Origin: Pararhizobium mangrovi
Lineage (GTDB): Bacteria > Pseudomonadota > Alphaproteobacteria > Rhizobiales > Rhizobiaceae
DNA: 64,000 nucleotides
Direction: 5' to 3'
Assembly (NCBI RefSeq): GCF_006516965.1
Contig: NZ_VHLH01000006.1
Coordinates: 1-64,000 of the forward strand
In this document: positions 25,350 through 35,215 of the stretch, piece after piece
Position numbering within the stretch: position 1 is the stretch's first letter
Layout of the letters: the number at the start of each line of letters is the position of its first letter
Notes under the pieces: model-generated
Database searches by the model: none
Seen by the model: the letters and a program-made list of their open reading frames with translations, nothing else
What the model was told of the DNA's origin: nothing
Position numbers and translations under genes: made by a program

Positions 25350-27392
25350 CTAGCCGTCGAGGAAGGAGCGCAGCTTGCGCGAGCGGCTCGGATGCTTGAG
25401 CTTGCGCAGCGCCTTCGCCTCGATCTGGCGAATGCGCTCGCGGGTCACCGAGAACTGCTGGCCGACTTCCTCGAGCGTGTGGTCGGTGTTCATGCCGATG
25501 CCGAAGCGCATGCGCAACACGCGCTCTTCACGCGGCGTGAGCGAAGCGAGCACACGCGTCGTCGTCTCGCGCAGGTTCGCCTGGATCGCCGCGTCGATGG
25601 GAAGCGTCGCGTTCTTGTCCTCGATGAAGTCGCCGAGATGCGAGTCCTCTTCGTCGCCGACCGGCGTTTCGAGCGAGACCGGCTCCTTGGCGATCTTGAG
25701 GACCTTGCGCACCTTTTCGAGCGGCATCTGCAGCTTTTCGGCCAGTTCCTCCGGCGTCGGCTCGCGGCCGATCTCGTGCAGCATCTGGCGCGAGGTCCGA
25801 ACGATCTTGTTGATCGTTTCGATCATGTGCACCGGAATACGGATCGTGCGTGCCTGGTCGGCGATCGAGCGGGTGATCGCCTGCCGGATCCACCACGTCG
25901 CGTAGGTGGAGAATTTGTAGCCGCGGCGGTACTCGAACTTGTCGACCGCCTTCATGAGGCCGATGTTGCCTTCCTGAATCAGATCCAGGAACTGCAGGCC
26001 GCGGTTCGTGTACTTCTTGGCGATAGAGATCACGAGGCGAAGGTTCGCCTCTACCATCTCCTTCTTCGCGACACGCGCCTCACGCTCGCCCTTTTGAACC
26101 ATATGGACGATGCGGCGGAACTCCGAGACCGAGATGCCGGTCTCCGTCGCGAGGCTCTGGATCTCGCCGCGCAGGTCACGAATGCGGCCGTTTTCCTCGC
26201 GCGCGAACTCCTTCCAGCCCTTGCCGGAAAGATTGCCGATCGACTTCATCCAGTTCGGGTCGAGTTCGTTGCCCTGATACTGTTCGAGGAATGCAACGCG
26301 GCTGACGCCATGCGATTCGGCCAGGCGCAACAGCCGGCCCTCGTTCTGCACGAGCCGCTTGTTGATGTCGTAGAGCTGCTCGACGAGCGAATCGATGCGG
26401 TTCTGGTTCAGCGCCAGCGACTTCACCGCCTTGATCAGCTGGTCCTTCAGTTCCTTGTAGCGACGCTCCTGCGCAGGCGAGAGCGTGCCGCTCGCCGCCA
26501 GTCGCGCCTCGACCTGCTGGTCCTGAAGCTTCCTCAGCTTGCGGTAGGTCTCGGCGATCGTATCGAACGTCTCCATCACCTGCGGGCGGAGCTCGGCCTC
26601 CATCGCCGCAAGCGAAAGGTTCGATTCGTCGTCGTCCTCGTCGTCTTCCTCGCCTTCGGCGGACACGCCCTCGCCGCCGACATCGGTGACGTCGTCGCGG
26701 GACCTTCGCTCCTGGCGAGCCTGCTCCTTTTCCTCGGCAGCCTTGCGGTCGGCCTCGATCTTCTCGGGGCTCTGGAACTGGGGCGCCGCCTTGGCCTCGG
26801 GACCGGAATAGGTCGTCTCGAGATCGATGATCTCGCGAAGCAGCGTCGCGCCTTCGTTCAGTTCGTCGCGCCAGATGATGATCGCCTGGAAGGTGAGCGG
26901 CGATTCGCACAGGCCGGCGATCATCGTTTCGCGCCCGGCCTCGATGCGCTTGGCGATCGCGATCTCGCCCTCGCGGGACAAAAGCTCGACCGAGCCCATC
27001 TCGCGCAGATACATGCGGACGGGATCGTCGGTGCGGTCCGTCGGCTCTTTCTTCTTGGTCGTCGTCAGCGCGGAAGAGCCGGTCGCGGCGACCTCGGTCG
27101 ACTCGCTCTCTGTCCCTTCGTTGTTGGAATTGGCGGCCTCTTCGGCCTCGTCCTCCTCGACGACGTTGATGCCCATGTCGGAAAGCATCGACATGGTATC
27201 CTCGATCTGTTCGGAGGTGACCTCCTCGGAAGGCAGCACGGCGTTGAGCTCGTCCATGGTGACGTAGCCACGCTTCTTGGCCGCCTTGATCATCTTCTTG
27301 ACGGCGTCATCCGAAAGGTCGAGAAGCGCGTTGTCGCTTGCGCCCTCGCGTTCGGTTTCCGCCTCGTCGTTTTCCTTGACCTTGGTAGCCAT
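25350..27392 (-). CDS. rpoD: RNA polymerase primary sigma factor RpoD (sigma-70)
   Basis: 680 residues from ATG at 27392 ([12 protein letters not shown]). Domain order is complete: region 1.1 at about 30-90 ([22 protein letters not shown]), region 1.2 with [20 protein letters not shown], the acidic non-conserved insert, regions 2.1-2.4 with [20 protein letters not shown], region 3 and region 4.2 with the [22 protein letters not shown]. It directs core polymerase to housekeeping promoters. In many relatives dnaG is immediately upstream; here an MscS gene and about 450 bases separate them. Length and motifs leave no doubt. Confidence 0.98.
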   Translation of the reverse strand: MATKVKENDEAETEREGASDNALLDLSDDAVKKMIKAAKKRGYVTMDELNAVLPSEEVTSEQIEDTMSMLSDMGINVVEEDEAEEAANSNNEGTESESTEVAATGSSALTTTKKKEPTDRTDDPVRMYLREMGSVELLSREGEIAIAKRIEAGRETMIAGLCESPLTFQAIIIWRDELNEGATLLREIIDLETTYSGPEAKAAPQFQSPEKIEADRKAAEEKEQARQERRSRDDVTDVGGEGVSAEGEEDDEDDDESNLSLAAMEAELRPQVMETFDTIAETYRKLRKLQDQQVEARLAASGTLSPAQERRYKELKDQLIKAVKSLALNQNRIDSLVEQLYDINKRLVQNEGRLLRLAESHGVSRVAFLEQYQGNELDPNWMKSIGNLSGKGWKEFAREENGRIRDLRGEIQSLATETGISVSEFRRIVHMVQKGEREARVAKKEMVEANLRLVISIAKKYTNRGLQFLDLIQEGNIGLMKAVDKFEYRRGYKFSTYATWWIRQAITRSIADQARTIRIPVHMIETINKIVRTSRQMLHEIGREPTPEELAEKLQMPLEKVRKVLKIAKEPVSLETPVGDEEDSHLGDFIEDKNATLPIDAAIQANLRETTTRVLASLTPREERVLRMRFGIGMNTDHTLEEVGQQFSVTRERIRQIEAKALRKLKHPSRSRKLRSFLDG

Positions 27393-27845
27393 AAGCCCGT
27401 TCAATCCTTGAAGCGTTCCAGTCTGCAGCCTCGATGCACGGCCCATCGAGCGGTAATGTGCACATTCTCCACGCGTTCATCGTAACAGCGTGTCATGAGC
27501 GGTGGACGAGTTCGAATCCCGTTTGATCAAACGTTCCGCGACCGATCCGACCTTCGAACGGTCGATCGGTCCATGCCGACGGGCCCAAGCCGCCCGATGC
27601 TGCTCTAGCGCAGAGAACCTTTGTGATTGCCGTAAACCTCTCGCTCGTCAAGCGCCGGACGGCGAAACCGTTCCCGCTCGCGTTCGAAGTTCCTGCGTTG
27701 CAAATGCGCCAGTCGTCAGCCTTTTCAAGGGCGCCCGTCCCGCACGACGCCTTCACGAAACCATTCCGATGTAAGCATTCGCCACGAAAGCGCAAGCGAT
27801 AGCGGACACTTCCGTCGATTTCATACCATGATTCTCCAACCGGGT
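27393..27845. other. 453-base region between rpoD and the MscS gene
   Basis: Likely holds the promoter(s) of rpoD. A TTGACG box on the minus strand at 27651-27646 is followed 17 bases later only by a weak AATCAC, so it is not called. ATGTGCACAT near 27456 is a short palindrome. No ORF with a convincing start was found and no terminator hairpin was recognised behind the MscS gene. Confidence 0.4.
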
Positions 27846-28865
27846 TCACGCGAAGCGATCCTGAGGCTGCTCGCGGTGCGTGTCGTCGCGCGTTCGCGCC
27901 GGTGTGCGACCCGCGGCAGCCGGCCAACCTTCGCGCTGCACGCCACGTTTGCCGTCCGCTTCCTCGGTCTGGTCGTGGAAGAGCAGAACCTGCGTGTCGA
28001 ACGGCATGTCGATGCGGGCGGCATCGAGCGCCTTCTTGACGCTTTCGAGCACGCGCGCCTGGGCATGCACGACGTCGGTGCGCGTGGAATTCGTCCACCA
28101 CCGTGCCCGCACCACGACCGCCGACGCCGCCAGGTCGACGACGAGAACCTCCGGCGCCGGATCGCTCTCCACCTCGCCAATTTCTGCGATCGCGGCGAGG
28201 ATGACGGCGCGTGCCTCCTCGATCGAATCGCCGTAGCCGATGCCGATGTCGTATTGCGACCGGCGGATTTCATGGGCGGTATTGACCGTCACCGCGTTCG
28301 AATAGACGTCGGCGTTCGGGATGATGACCCGTCTGCGATCGTAGGTCGTGATGATCGTCGCGCGGGTCTCGATCCAGTCGACCGTGCCCTCATAGCCGTT
28401 GATGACGATCTGGTCGCCGACCTGGAACGGCTGGCGGATGAGAAGCAGCAGGCCGGCGAGCCAGTTCTGCAATATGTCCTTGAAGGCGAAGCCGAACGCG
28501 ACGGACCCAATGCCGAGCCCTGCGACAAGGTCGCCCGGACGCAACGAAGGAATGACGATCGTCAGTGCGACCAGCAGGCCGAAGAGGATGACGATCCACT
28601 TCAGGAACGAGCCGAGCACCTCGCCGAGATTGATCCGTTGGCGCCGGCGCGCCCACGCATCGAAGATCCGGCCGATCGCCCAGCCGGCCGCTATGAAGAG
28701 CACAAAGATCACGATGGCGACGACGATATTGGGCAGGAGGCGCTGGAATCCGACGATCCAGTGTTCGACCTTCGTCCAGACGAAGGCGGGATCGAGATCC
28801 ATCGCCTGACCCATCGTCTGCGGTGCGCCATGCCCTGCAGCGGCGTCCAACTGACGCTGTGCCAC
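27846..28865 (-). CDS. MscS-family small-conductance mechanosensitive channel
   Basis: 339 residues from a GTG at 28865 with GGAGG eight bases upstream; an ATG at 28814 is the alternative. Three membrane segments lie in the first 150 residues, the third being Gly/Ala-rich and pore-lining (GLGIGSVAFGFAFKDILQNWLAGLLLL). The MscS beta domain follows, with FQVGDQIVINGYEGTVDWIETRAT and the VIIPNADVYSNAV motif. The channel opens under membrane tension to release solutes in osmotic downshock, which fits an organism that makes betaine. It sits between dnaG and rpoD in the same direction. C-terminal 35 residues are charged and variable. Confidence 0.92.
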   Translation of the reverse strand: MAQRQLDAAAGHGAPQTMGQAMDLDPAFVWTKVEHWIVGFQRLLPNIVVAIVIFVLFIAAGWAIGRIFDAWARRRQRINLGEVLGSFLKWIVILFGLLVALTIVIPSLRPGDLVAGLGIGSVAFGFAFKDILQNWLAGLLLLIRQPFQVGDQIVINGYEGTVDWIETRATIITTYDRRRVIIPNADVYSNAVTVNTAHEIRRSQYDIGIGYGDSIEEARAVILAAIAEIGEVESDPAPEVLVVDLAASAVVVRARWWTNSTRTDVVHAQARVLESVKKALDAARIDMPFDTQVLLFHDQTEEADGKRGVQREGWPAAAGRTPARTRDDTHREQPQDRFA

Positions 28866-28974
28866 CCTTCCAACCTCCAGCGGATGCCATCTGTAGATTA
28901 CCGACGCGACATAACGGCCAAACCGGCGAAAGGTTGCCGTCATTCTGGTCCGAGGACGACCCGAAGTCGAAACG

Positions 28975-30945
28975 CTAACGGCCGGAAAGCGTGCCGAAAC
29001 CGTCGATGATCGCTTCCTGGTGTTCGAGCCGCTGCACCTCGATCTGCACTTCCTGCAAGGCGCGCATGAGGCGCGGCACGCCACCGTCGTCGCCCTCCTC
29101 CGTCGCTTGTGCGATGTCGCGTTCGAGTTCCGCCTTCTGGGTGCGCAGCGCGCGCGTGCGCTTGTGAAGGGCAAGGGCCTGCTGGAAGCCGCCGCGCGCG
29201 TCCTCGAAGGCGGCCGTCTCGGTCGCCGTCCACAGACGAGCGTTTCGAACCTGCCGGTCGATCGTGGCGATCAGTTCCGAGAAGCCTTCGAGCGCGAGCC
29301 TTTCGACGACGACCGCGCGCTCGAGCGCCGCCTCGCCACCGGCAAGGCCGAGAAGGCCGGGCCACATGCGCGAAAGGTCCCGATCGTCGAATTCGAGCGC
29401 GACGATCTCGTCGAACTCCTCTTCGAGCAGGATCGGATGGTTGACGACGGTAAGCGCCAGCACGCTTTCTCGAAGCGGCGGCAGATGCACGTGTCCACGC
29501 ACGATGCCCGAGCGGGTCAGCCGTTCCGATACCGACCATCGCCGCCCGGCCAGTCCGCCGCGCTCCGCACCGTCGCGCCCGCCCCGGCGATACCCGCCGC
29601 GTTCGCCGCGCGCGGATGACCGGCCACGCTCACCGCGCGAGCCGTCGCCGGAGGTCGCGAAGAAGGCGTTCAGCCGCTCACGCATCTCCTGCGCGTAGTG
29701 TCGGCGCACGCTCTCGTCGCCGATCGTGGCCGTGACCTGGCGCATGCGCGCCTCGAGGGCGGCCCGGCGTTCGGGCGTGTCGAAGACGCCGGAGCCCGCC
29801 TCGCGCGCCCACAGCATGCCTGCGAGCGGGCGGGCGGAGGCCAGGACCCTGTCGAAGGGTTCCCGACCGCCCTCGCGCACCAGATCGTCCGGATCGCGCC
29901 CTTCCGGCAGCAGCGCGAAGCGCACCGACCTTCCGGGCTTGAGGGCCGGCAACGCGAGATCGACCGCACGGTTCGCCGCGCGCATGCCGGCCGTATCGCC
30001 GTCGAAGCAAAGGGTCGGCTGCGCGACCATGCGCCAGAGCATTTCGAGCTGTCGCTCGGTCAGCGCCGTTCCAAGCGGTGCGACGGCGTTCTCGACACCG
30101 GCCTGATGAAGCGCGATCACGTCCATGTAGCCTTCGACGGCGACGATCGTCTCGGCTCCGCCGGCACCCTGGATCGACTTTCGCGCACGGGCGAGATTGT
30201 AGAGGACGGCACCCTTGTGGAATAACTCGGTCTCGTTGGAGTTCAGGTATTTAGCCGGCGCATCGTCGTCGAGCGCACGGCCGCCGAAGGCGATCACGCG
30301 ACCGCGCGAATCCTCGATCGGAAACATCACGCGGTTGCGAAAGCGGTCGTAGGAAACGGCGATATCCGGCCCGTGGACGACCAGCCCGCAGGCTTCGATC
30401 TGGTCCTGCCGGATACCCTTGCCCGCGAGATATTCCTTCAGTGCATTGCGGCTTTCCGGCGCGAAGCCCAGCCGGAACGTCGCGATCGTTCTGCCCGAGA
30501 GCCCGCGCGAGCGCAGATAGGCACGTGCCCGGGCGCCGCCGGCCGCCTGCAGCCTTTCCTCGAAGAAGGCCGCGGCCATCTCCATGACATCGACGAGCGA
30601 GCGGGTCTCGGCTTCGCGGCGCGCTTCCTCACGGCTTTGTACCGGCATTTCCACGCCAGCGAGCCCGGCGAGCTGTTCCACGGCTTGCGGAAAGGGAACG
30701 CTATCGAGTTCGCTCAGGAACTTGAAATGATCGCCCGACACGCCGCAGCCGAAGCAATAGTACCGCCCCTTGCGATCCTCGCAGTGAAAGCTCGGCGTGT
30801 TCTCGCCGTGGAAGGGACAGCACGCCCAATAGTCGCCGCGCGCGGCGTTCGTTTTGCGCCGATCCCACGTGACGCGCTGGCCGATCACATCGGAAATCGG
30901 CACGCGTTCCCGGATGTCGTCGAGGAAGGACGGAGAAAAGCGCAT
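28975..30945 (-). CDS. dnaG: DNA primase
   Basis: 656 residues from ATG at 30945 (MRFSPSFLDDIRERVPISDVIG, the usual DnaG opening). The CHC2 zinc-binding domain uses C43, H46, C64 and C67 (CCPFHGENTPSF, YYCFGCG). The RNA polymerase core has the TOPRIM motifs VAVEGYMDVIAL and CFDGDTAGMRAA. The C-terminal helicase-interaction domain is divergent, as usual; a Gly/Arg-rich linker (RGERGRSSARGERGGYRRGG) separates it from the core. It makes RNA primers for replication with DnaB. The gene is upstream of the MscS gene by 109 bases. Confidence 0.97.
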   Translation of the reverse strand: MRFSPSFLDDIRERVPISDVIGQRVTWDRRKTNAARGDYWACCPFHGENTPSFHCEDRKGRYYCFGCGVSGDHFKFLSELDSVPFPQAVEQLAGLAGVEMPVQSREEARREAETRSLVDVMEMAAAFFEERLQAAGGARARAYLRSRGLSGRTIATFRLGFAPESRNALKEYLAGKGIRQDQIEACGLVVHGPDIAVSYDRFRNRVMFPIEDSRGRVIAFGGRALDDDAPAKYLNSNETELFHKGAVLYNLARARKSIQGAGGAETIVAVEGYMDVIALHQAGVENAVAPLGTALTERQLEMLWRMVAQPTLCFDGDTAGMRAANRAVDLALPALKPGRSVRFALLPEGRDPDDLVREGGREPFDRVLASARPLAGMLWAREAGSGVFDTPERRAALEARMRQVTATIGDESVRRHYAQEMRERLNAFFATSGDGSRGERGRSSARGERGGYRRGGRDGAERGGLAGRRWSVSERLTRSGIVRGHVHLPPLRESVLALTVVNHPILLEEEFDEIVALEFDDRDLSRMWPGLLGLAGGEAALERAVVVERLALEGFSELIATIDRQVRNARLWTATETAAFEDARGGFQQALALHKRTRALRTQKAELERDIAQATEEGDDGGVPRLMRALQEVQIEVQRLEHQEAIIDGFGTLSGR

Positions 30946-31231
30946 GAGCCAGGGACCGCCGGCAGCTTGAAGGAATGCGTGCAGACAAAGACCTTTCCGC
31001 ACGCAAGGTCAATCCGAGGTGCGGGCGAAATGTTCGTCGGCGGCATCTACCGGACGGGGTCCGACCGATGCGACTTTCCGGCTTGGCCTTGAAACGACGA
31101 ACGGAATGCCCATTTGAAGGCTTGTGCGGCGCATCCCGTAAGGTCGATGCGCCCTTGGCCTTCGACGCTTCTGCCCGACCACGGATGTACTGGCGCGGCT
31201 CAAGCGAGGCCATGATCTCGTACGAGACGAA

Positions 31232-31265
31232 GCCGTTGGGTTTTCAAGGCCCGACGGCTTTTTCG
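31232..31265 (+). terminator. orphan intrinsic terminator upstream of the 28-aa membrane protein gene
   Basis: AGCCGT-T-GGG (31232-31241) pairs with CCC-G-ACGGCT (31251-31260), a 10-bp stem with one T.G pair and a 9-base loop, followed by TTTTC. The orientation is plus, yet no plus-strand gene precedes it: dnaG reads away. It implies a short plus-strand transcript, perhaps a small RNA or an attenuated leader for the gene at 31351. A 12-bp palindrome TCTCGTACGAGA (31217-31228) lies just before. The remainder of 30946-31350 shows no gene. Confidence 0.6.
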
Positions 31266-31350
31266 TATGCAGTATTCACGCGTTCGGGGAACCCGAAGCG
31301 CGCCGATGAATTGAGCATGGCACTTCGCGCCGCTTCAGGAGAAAGCCAGC

Positions 31351-31437
31351 ATGCTCAAATTCATCGGTATCGTCATCCTCGTCATCTTCCTCATCGGCCT
31401 CGCCGTCGTCCTCGGCCTCTTCAAGCTCATCTTCTAG
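31351..31437 (+). CDS. 28-residue single-span membrane protein
   Basis: A very short gene: ATG at 31351 with AGGAGA eight bases upstream, stop TAG at 31435. The product starts MLKFIGIVILVIF and ends GLFKLIF: one continuous hydrophobic helix of about 22 residues flanked by lysines. It has the form of small stress- or complex-modulating membrane proteins of bacteria. No homolog can be named. It lies between an intrinsic terminator and the convergent yqeY-type gene. The strong ribosome site and ideal transmembrane composition make chance unlikely. Confidence 0.65.
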   Translation: MLKFIGIVILVIFLIGLAVVLGLFKLIF

Positions 31438-31483
31438 GACGTGAAGGCCGAAGGCACCGGGGCAACGGCCGGACGGGTGCCGA

Positions 31484-31942
31484 TCAGCGCAGCAGGCCCT
31501 TCACGACGCCGGAAGCCTTGGTGAAATCCATGCGGCCCGGATAGCGCTGCTTCAGCGTATTCATGCACTTGCCCATGTCGCGCAGCCCTTGCGCGTTCGT
31601 CTCCTCGACGACGGAGCGGCAGAGTTCCTGCACCTCCTCCTCGGGCATCTGTTCGGGCATGAACTGCCGGATGACCGCGATTTCCTCGCGTTCCTGCTCG
31701 GCGAGTTCCAGTCGCGCGGCCTCTTCGTAGGCAGCGACCGATTCCTCGCGCTGGCGGATCATCTTGACCAGGATCAGCATGATCTCGTCGTCGCCGACCG
31801 GCTCCTTGCCGGACGCGCGATTGGCGAGATCGCGGTCCTTCACCGCCGCCTGGATGAGACGGATCGTCGTCAGACGCCGCGCATCCTTGGCCCTCATCGC
31901 TTCCTTGAGCGATTCTGCGAACTTCTCGCGCAATCCCATCAT
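31484..31942 (-). CDS. GatB/YqeY domain protein
   Basis: 152 residues, whole-length YqeY. Opening LREKFAESLKEAMRAKDARRLTTIRLI and the helical body (DDEIMLILVKMIRQREESV) are typical; the C-terminal half contains FMPEQMPEEEVQEL and MGKCMNTLKQRYPGRMDFTKAS, as in the GatB C-terminal tRNA-binding region. It is a freestanding domain thought to bind tRNA; its role is not established. Start is a double ATG at 31942/31939 with GGGAGA ahead. Divergent from carA, as is common in alphaproteobacteria. Confidence 0.92.
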   Translation of the reverse strand: MMGLREKFAESLKEAMRAKDARRLTTIRLIQAAVKDRDLANRASGKEPVGDDEIMLILVKMIRQREESVAAYEEAARLELAEQEREEIAVIRQFMPEQMPEEEVQELCRSVVEETNAQGLRDMGKCMNTLKQRYPGRMDFTKASGVVKGLLR

Positions 31943-32065
31943 CGTCTCCCGGCTGGGCCCCGCGATCCTACTGTGGCCGAGCCTGCCTTTGCAATCGTAA
32001 TGCCGGTTCCGTCAAGCGCCGGATCGGTTCGCCCGCGCTCGTACGCCTGCCACGCGGTCGATCGA

Positions 32066-32094
32066 TTGACCCGCACGGGAGCGTTCAATATAGC
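32066..32094 (+). promoter_or_regulatory. sigma-70 promoter of carA
   Basis: TTGACC (32066-32071), exactly 17 bases, TATAGC (32089-32094). This is close to consensus and gives a start near 32100 and a leader of about 110 bases before carA. No pyrimidine attenuator or arginine site could be recognised in the leader. Confidence 0.65.
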
Positions 32095-32212
32095 TGGAAC
32101 CGTTCCTGTCCGATCTTGAAATCCGTACGGCGGCCAATTTGGCGGCGGCACGGTTTCGCCAGCAAGATGGCGTCCGTTCGGCCATGCTTCAAGAGGAAAG
32201 CGCACGCGCATT

Positions 32213-33454
32213 ATGGGTGAAACGATGACGCACGCCGATACCCCGTCCCCCGAAAATCACGACACCGGTTGGTCGATCGAGAAGCCGACGGCCCTTCTTG
32301 TGCTTGCGGACGGTACCGTCGTCGAAGGCAAGGGAGTGGGCGCGAGCGGCAGCGTGGCCGCCGAAGTCGTCTTCAACACCGCGCTCACCGGCTATCAGGA
32401 AATCCTGACCGACCCTTCCTATTTCGCCCAGATCGTCACCTTCACCTTTCCGCATATCGGCAATATTGGGACGAACGAGGAAGACATCGAGGATCTTTCT
32501 CCGGACGCCCGCTTCACCGCAGTCGGCGCCGTCTTCAAGGCGGACATCACCGAACCGTCGAACTATCGCTCGGTCGGGCATCTCGATGCCTGGCTCAAGG
32601 CGCGCGGCATCATCGGCCTTTCGGGCATCGACACGCGTGCGCTGACCGCGCGCATTCGCGAAACGGGCTCGCCCAACGCGGTCATCGCGCACGAGCCGTC
32701 CGGCAATTTCGACATCGAAGCGCTGAAAGCCGAGGCGAAAGGATGGCACGGGCTCGAAAAGCTCGATCTTGCGCGCTCCGTCACGGCGAAGGGTTCGTCC
32801 GCATGGAGCGAGACGCCCTGGCTGTGGGATGCCGGATACGGCACCGGCGAGGACGGCAGCGGCGCGCACATCGTGGCGATCGACTATGGCGTGAAACGCA
32901 ACATCCTTCGCCTTCTTTCCGGCCTCGGCTGCCGGGTGACGGTCGTCCCGGCTTCGAGCAGCGCGCAGGACATTCTGGCGCTCGAGCCGGACGGCATCTT
33001 CCTCTCCAACGGCCCCGGCGATCCGGCCGCGACCGCGGAATATGCCGGTCCGATGCTGCGCACGCTCGTCGACAGCGGCATTCCGATGTTCGGCATCTGC
33101 CTCGGCCACCAGCTTCTCGCGCTGGCGCTCGGCGGGCGCACGGTGAAGATGCATCAGGGCCATCACGGCGCGAACCATCCCGTGAAGGATCATACGACCG
33201 GAAAGGTCGAGATCGTTTCGATGAATCACGGCTTCGCCGTCGATGCGACATCGCTGCCCGACGGCGTGGAAGAAACCCACGTCTCGCTCTTCGACGGCTC
33301 GAACTGCGGCTTGCAAGTCGTCGGAAAACCGGTCTTTTCCGTCCAGCACCATCCGGAAGCCTCGCCCGGCCCGCAGGACAGCCATTACCTGTTCCGCCGC
33401 TTCTTCAACCTGATCCGGCAGGCAAGCGGCGAGCCGACCCTCGCCGAGCGCTGA
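32213..33454 (+). CDS. carA: carbamoyl-phosphate synthase small subunit
   Basis: 413 residues (an ATG four codons later is equally possible as start). The N-terminal CPSase_sm_chain domain has FNTALTGYQEILTDPSY and GLSGIDTRALTARIRE. The class I glutamine amidotransferase domain has its nucleophile C296 in FGICLGHQ and the H-x-E pair in QHHPEASPGP. It hydrolyses glutamine to supply ammonia to CarB for arginine and pyrimidine synthesis. carB is 2.5 kb further on, separated by two minus-strand genes, as often found in this order of bacteria. Confidence 0.98.
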   Translation: MGETMTHADTPSPENHDTGWSIEKPTALLVLADGTVVEGKGVGASGSVAAEVVFNTALTGYQEILTDPSYFAQIVTFTFPHIGNIGTNEEDIEDLSPDARFTAVGAVFKADITEPSNYRSVGHLDAWLKARGIIGLSGIDTRALTARIRETGSPNAVIAHEPSGNFDIEALKAEAKGWHGLEKLDLARSVTAKGSSAWSETPWLWDAGYGTGEDGSGAHIVAIDYGVKRNILRLLSGLGCRVTVVPASSSAQDILALEPDGIFLSNGPGDPAATAEYAGPMLRTLVDSGIPMFGICLGHQLLALALGGRTVKMHQGHHGANHPVKDHTTGKVEIVSMNHGFAVDATSLPDGVEETHVSLFDGSNCGLQVVGKPVFSVQHHPEASPGPQDSHYLFRRFFNLIRQASGEPTLAER

Positions 33455-33491
33455 AGCCAGCCTGTCCGCGGAAGGTTGGCGCTAACCCCGA

Positions 33492-34877
33492 TCACACGAG
33501 ACCGAGCGCCTCGCGGTGCTGGAAACGCCACGTCGCGAGGATGGCGGCGGTCACCAGACCGCCGGCCAGACCCAGCCAGACACCGACGCCGCCGTAATCG
33601 AGCTTGAAGGCGAGGATGTAGGCCATCGGCATGCCGACGATCCAGTAGCTGAAAAGCGCCAGCATCATCGGTACGCGCGTGTCGCGCAGGCCGCGCAGCA
33701 GACCAGCCCCCAATACCTGCATGCAATCGGCAAGCTGGAAGCAGGCCGCGACGGCAAGGAACGGCACCGCGGCCGCGAGCACCCGCCCGGACAACGGATC
33801 GTTCTCATCGAGGAACAGGCCGATCAGCCATTTCGGCACGAGCCAGAAGAGTGCCGCACCCGCAAGCGAGACGACGACGCCGAGCGCGACGACGGCACCG
33901 GCCGCCCGCGCCAGCGCCTGTCGGTCTCCGCTGCCGTGCGCTTGGCCAACGCGCACCGTCGCGGCCTGCGAAAGGCCAAGCGGAACCATGAAGGCGATCG
34001 CGGTGATCTGCAGCACGATCCCGTGGGCGGCGAGCGCAACGGTGCCGAGCCAGCCCATCATCAGCGACGACATCGTGAAGAGGCCGACTTCGGCGATGAT
34101 CGTCGTTGCGACCGGGAAGCCGAGGCGCAGCACTTCGGCGAAGACCGGCCAGTCGGCCCGCCACATGCGCGTGAAGAGCGCATAGGCCCGGTAGGCGCGC
34201 GCCTTTCCGGCGACGAGTGCGAGCAGGACGAAGATGATGGTGTTGGTTCCCAGCGAGCCGACCGCCGCCCCCCGGATGCCGAGCGCCGGCGCGCCGAGCT
34301 CGCCGAAGATGAAGGCGTAGCCGACGACGAGGTTGGCAAGCGTTCCGCCGATCATCGCCCACAGAATGATCTGTGCGCGGCCGATCGCCGTGAAGAACGC
34401 ACGCAACGCCATGACCCCGAGGCCCGGAAACAGTGCCCATTCCGCAATCCGCATGTAGTCGCCCGAAAGGGCTGCAATCTGCGGCTTCTGGCCGGCCAGA
34501 AGAAGGAGCGCCTCGGTAAAGTGCAGCGGCACCACCATGACGGCACTGTAGATGAAGACCACCCACAGGCCCATGCGTACGGAACGGCGCACCAAAGTCG
34601 CGTCCCCTCGCCCATGCGCATGTGCCGCGACCGGCATGACGGCGTTCGTGAAGCCGGCACCGAAGATATAGACGATGAAGAAGACCTGCGTCGCGAGCAC
34701 GCCGGCGGCGAGGTCGCTCGCGCTCAACCGGCCGAGGAGCAGGAGATCGGTCGTGTTGATCGCCATCTGTGCGAGTTGCGCACCGGCGAGCGGAATGCCG
34801 AGCGTGACCGTGGCGACGAGATGCGAATGCCAGCTCTGGTCCGGGCGGACCTGCGGCTGTGTCTCGAACTCGACCAT
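33492..34877 (-). CDS. MATE-family multidrug/sodium antiporter, NorM-like
   Basis: 461 residues from ATG at 34877 with GAAGGGACGG upstream; a GTG seven codons earlier is a weaker alternative. About twelve membrane segments in two homologous halves: the first begins LGIPLAGAQLAQMAINTTDLLLLGRL, the second LRLGFPVATTIIAEVGLFTMSSLMMGWLG. These paired openings are the mark of MatE domains. Exports cationic drugs or metabolites in exchange for Na+ or H+. It converges with carA (37 bases). Substrate not predictable. Confidence 0.92.
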   Translation of the reverse strand: MVEFETQPQVRPDQSWHSHLVATVTLGIPLAGAQLAQMAINTTDLLLLGRLSASDLAAGVLATQVFFIVYIFGAGFTNAVMPVAAHAHGRGDATLVRRSVRMGLWVVFIYSAVMVVPLHFTEALLLLAGQKPQIAALSGDYMRIAEWALFPGLGVMALRAFFTAIGRAQIILWAMIGGTLANLVVGYAFIFGELGAPALGIRGAAVGSLGTNTIIFVLLALVAGKARAYRAYALFTRMWRADWPVFAEVLRLGFPVATTIIAEVGLFTMSSLMMGWLGTVALAAHGIVLQITAIAFMVPLGLSQAATVRVGQAHGSGDRQALARAAGAVVALGVVVSLAGAALFWLVPKWLIGLFLDENDPLSGRVLAAAVPFLAVAACFQLADCMQVLGAGLLRGLRDTRVPMMLALFSYWIVGMPMAYILAFKLDYGGVGVWLGLAGGLVTAAILATWRFQHREALGLV

Positions 34878-35073
34878 GATCGCCGTCCCTTCGACCACCG
34901 ACGGATGCCGGCTGCCCGCGGAAAATTCGTCCGCGAGCTAGCCGGAAGGAGCACCAGCGAACCGCCGGAACGAAACGGGCTTATGAAGTGGGTCTCGGTG
35001 CAAGGCAAGAGATCGGGCACGCCACGAACGTATCGCGGTGGTGCGATGCTTGGATGCCGGCCAGATACGACAA

Positions 35074-35167
35074 AGCCGGCGAGCATGTCGTGCGCCGGCT
35101 GAAACTCGAATATCGGTAGTTGAAGAGAGATCGACCGGGTGCGCCATGCGGAGCGAACCCGGTCGAT
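35074..35167. other. two hairpins in the gap before the MATE gene
   Basis: AGCCGGC (35074-35080) pairs with 35094-35100, and ATCGACCGGGT (35130-35140) pairs perfectly with 35157-35167 (11 bp, 16-base loop). The second is about 50 bases beyond the stop of the minus-strand secreted protein gene and may end that transcript, though no T-run follows. Nothing else is seen in 34878-35215. Confidence 0.4.
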
Positions 35168-35215
35168 GCATTCATCCGGTACGACGAAGTAAAGCCGCGC
35201 CTGCCGAAGCCGGTC

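Noticed and set aside
27646-27651. TTGACG as rpoD promoter
   Set aside because: A good -35 box, but the sequence 17 bases further (AATCAC) is too poor a -10 box to call.
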